A stretch of DNA of 64,000 bases, from the NCBI GenBank assembly GCA_003956705.1, contig QZCP01000009.1, forward strand, positions 87,744 through 151,743. Reading direction: 5' to 3'. The notes below the pieces were generated by a model. It was not told the DNA's origin. It saw only the letters and a program-made list of their open reading frames with translations, and made no database searches. The first letter of the stretch is position 1; each line of letters opens with the position of its first letter. Origin of the DNA: Brevipalpus yothersi (taxonomy: Eukaryota > Arthropoda > Arachnida > Trombidiformes > Tenuipalpidae). This document shows positions 62,971 through 64,000 of the stretch, piece by piece. The position numbers and the translations under genes are program-made.

Positions 62971-63730
62971 GTGTATGATAGGTATATATAAGCAATATTT
63001 GGCACGTTGGCATGTCATGTATTTTTTTTGAGTATTTCATTGATTGAGCTTTTGAATATTCTTTTTATCTTCTTACTTACTGACCATCAACGAATATGGA
63101 CTTAAAATGAGTATTACGCGATATGTCTCTCCAGGAAAATGATTTCATATGAGAAGAGAAAGAGAGTAAACTGAAAAATAATACATCATGAATATATACG
63201 TAAGTGTGTATACATTCCTTATCTGATCCGATGGCTAAGAGAGATCAATGTACTAATTTTCTCCACCTCAACAATCAACAAGAAAAATTGCAAATCAAGC
63301 GTACATGGTTATGTGTATGTCTGCCTATATACACAACTTACTCAATGTACAATCACGTTTATTCACAACACTTTCACTTTCTTCTTCTTCTTCTTCTTCA
63401 TCCATTCATTTATTCATTCATTCATTCATCCAGTCCAACATCCACTCTTTTTCGTTTAGACGCCTTTTTCCTTTGCCATTTTTGTGCATGTAGTACACAT
63501 ACACATTATTTATATGTGTTTACTCGATCATTTCACTTTTTCTCTTTCTTGACAAGTTTGAAGAGAAAAATTTTTTCGGCCAAAAGTGAAATGCCGCTGT
63601 CTCACCGGAAGTATGCTGTTAGGTTTGTAGACTGGATCACTTGGAAGAGGAAAAAAGAGAAAAGATGAAAATGTGTGTATGCTTGATCAAAAGAGTCCGG
63701 TATGCTAGGCATGTGAAAAAATGATAATAG

Positions 63731-63752
63731 TAATAATAATAATAATAATAAT
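63731..63752. repeat. (AAT)n microsatellite
   Basis: About seven AAT/TAA units. Confidence 0.95.
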
Positions 63753-63950
63753 TGGCCGACAAAGCACAACATGTCGTCAGGGTTGGTCGGCCTCATGTCA
63801 TGTTGAAACTTCGGATGTGTGTGTGAGCGTAGATTGTTGTTCCGGAAGATTGGAATATTCAGTTTCATTTTTGACCCTCTCATTTTCTGCCATGTAGGTG
63901 AATGAATGAGTGATTGAATGAATTCTTTTGCTCATGATGATTGAATTTTA

Positions 63951-63956
<6 letters not shown>

Positions 63957-63986
<30 letters not shown>
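63957..63986. repeat. (TG)n microsatellite
   Basis: Uninterrupted TG run near the right edge; the longest TG/CA run in the window. Confidence 0.97.
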
Positions 63987-63987
<1 letters not shown>

Positions 63988-64000
63988 TGATGTTGATAAG

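Larger units (their letters stand above)
59666..64000. other. Probably intron of the gene beginning at 58837
   Basis: No exon continuing in phase 1 was recognised. The stretch has short GA/CT tracts (60773-60791, 61213-61234, 62895-62918), an 8-base tandem repeat at 62947-62970, an AAT run at 63731-63752 and a TG run at 63957-63986. Open frames such as 63204-63668 are low-complexity. Confidence 0.5.

Overview
This is a stretch of an AT-rich eukaryotic nuclear genome with spliced genes, GT-AG introns from about 0.1 kb to about 15 kb, and very many (GA)n/(CT)n microsatellites. A Sidestep-type Ig/FN3 receptor points to an arthropod. The sequence style (AT-rich, abundant GA repeats, small exons) would suit a mite, but that is an inference, since no species-specific marker was recognised. 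No prokaryotic, phage, plasmid or CRISPR feature is present.

Layout from left to right. (1) 1707-16341, plus strand: the 3' part of a Sidestep-like cell-surface receptor. It has three Ig domains, an FN3-like region, one membrane helix and a roughly 200-residue tail ending in a PDZ-ligand-like TPV. An assembly gap of 420 N, framed by GA repeats, lies in its second-last coding intron. (2) 17655-20158, minus strand: a complete two-exon gene for exocyst subunit EXOC6/Sec15 (785 residues), tail to tail with the receptor gene. (3) 21703-41830, minus strand: a complete five-coding-exon, four-helix protein of the claudin/PMP22/EMP superfamily (290 residues). An intron of about 15 kb separates its first two coding exons. 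(4) 42674-46269, plus strand: a complete six-exon gene for a Lys/Glu/Arg/Ser-rich protein of 981 residues that I cannot assign to a family. It carries two diverged copies of an internal module. It diverges from gene 3 across an 843-bp spacer, a likely shared promoter. (5) 46270-58836: about 12.5 kb without a confidently recognised gene, containing one well-formed candidate exon on the minus strand (51790-52089). (6) 58837-59665, plus strand: the first coding exon of a low-complexity Ser/Gln/His-rich protein whose remaining exons lie beyond the window.

The genes do not form an operon or pathway. Three act at the cell surface or in delivery to it: an adhesion/guidance receptor, an exocyst tether and a claudin-like four-helix protein. 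The Lys/Arg/Ser-rich protein looks nuclear. The most novel element is the duplicated Tyr/Trp-rich module in gene 4. Exon joins were checked by reading frame and intron phase by eye; there is no transcript evidence. The first Ig exon's upstream partner and the two tail-exon boundaries of gene 1 (12965/12977 and 14098/14113) remain uncertain.
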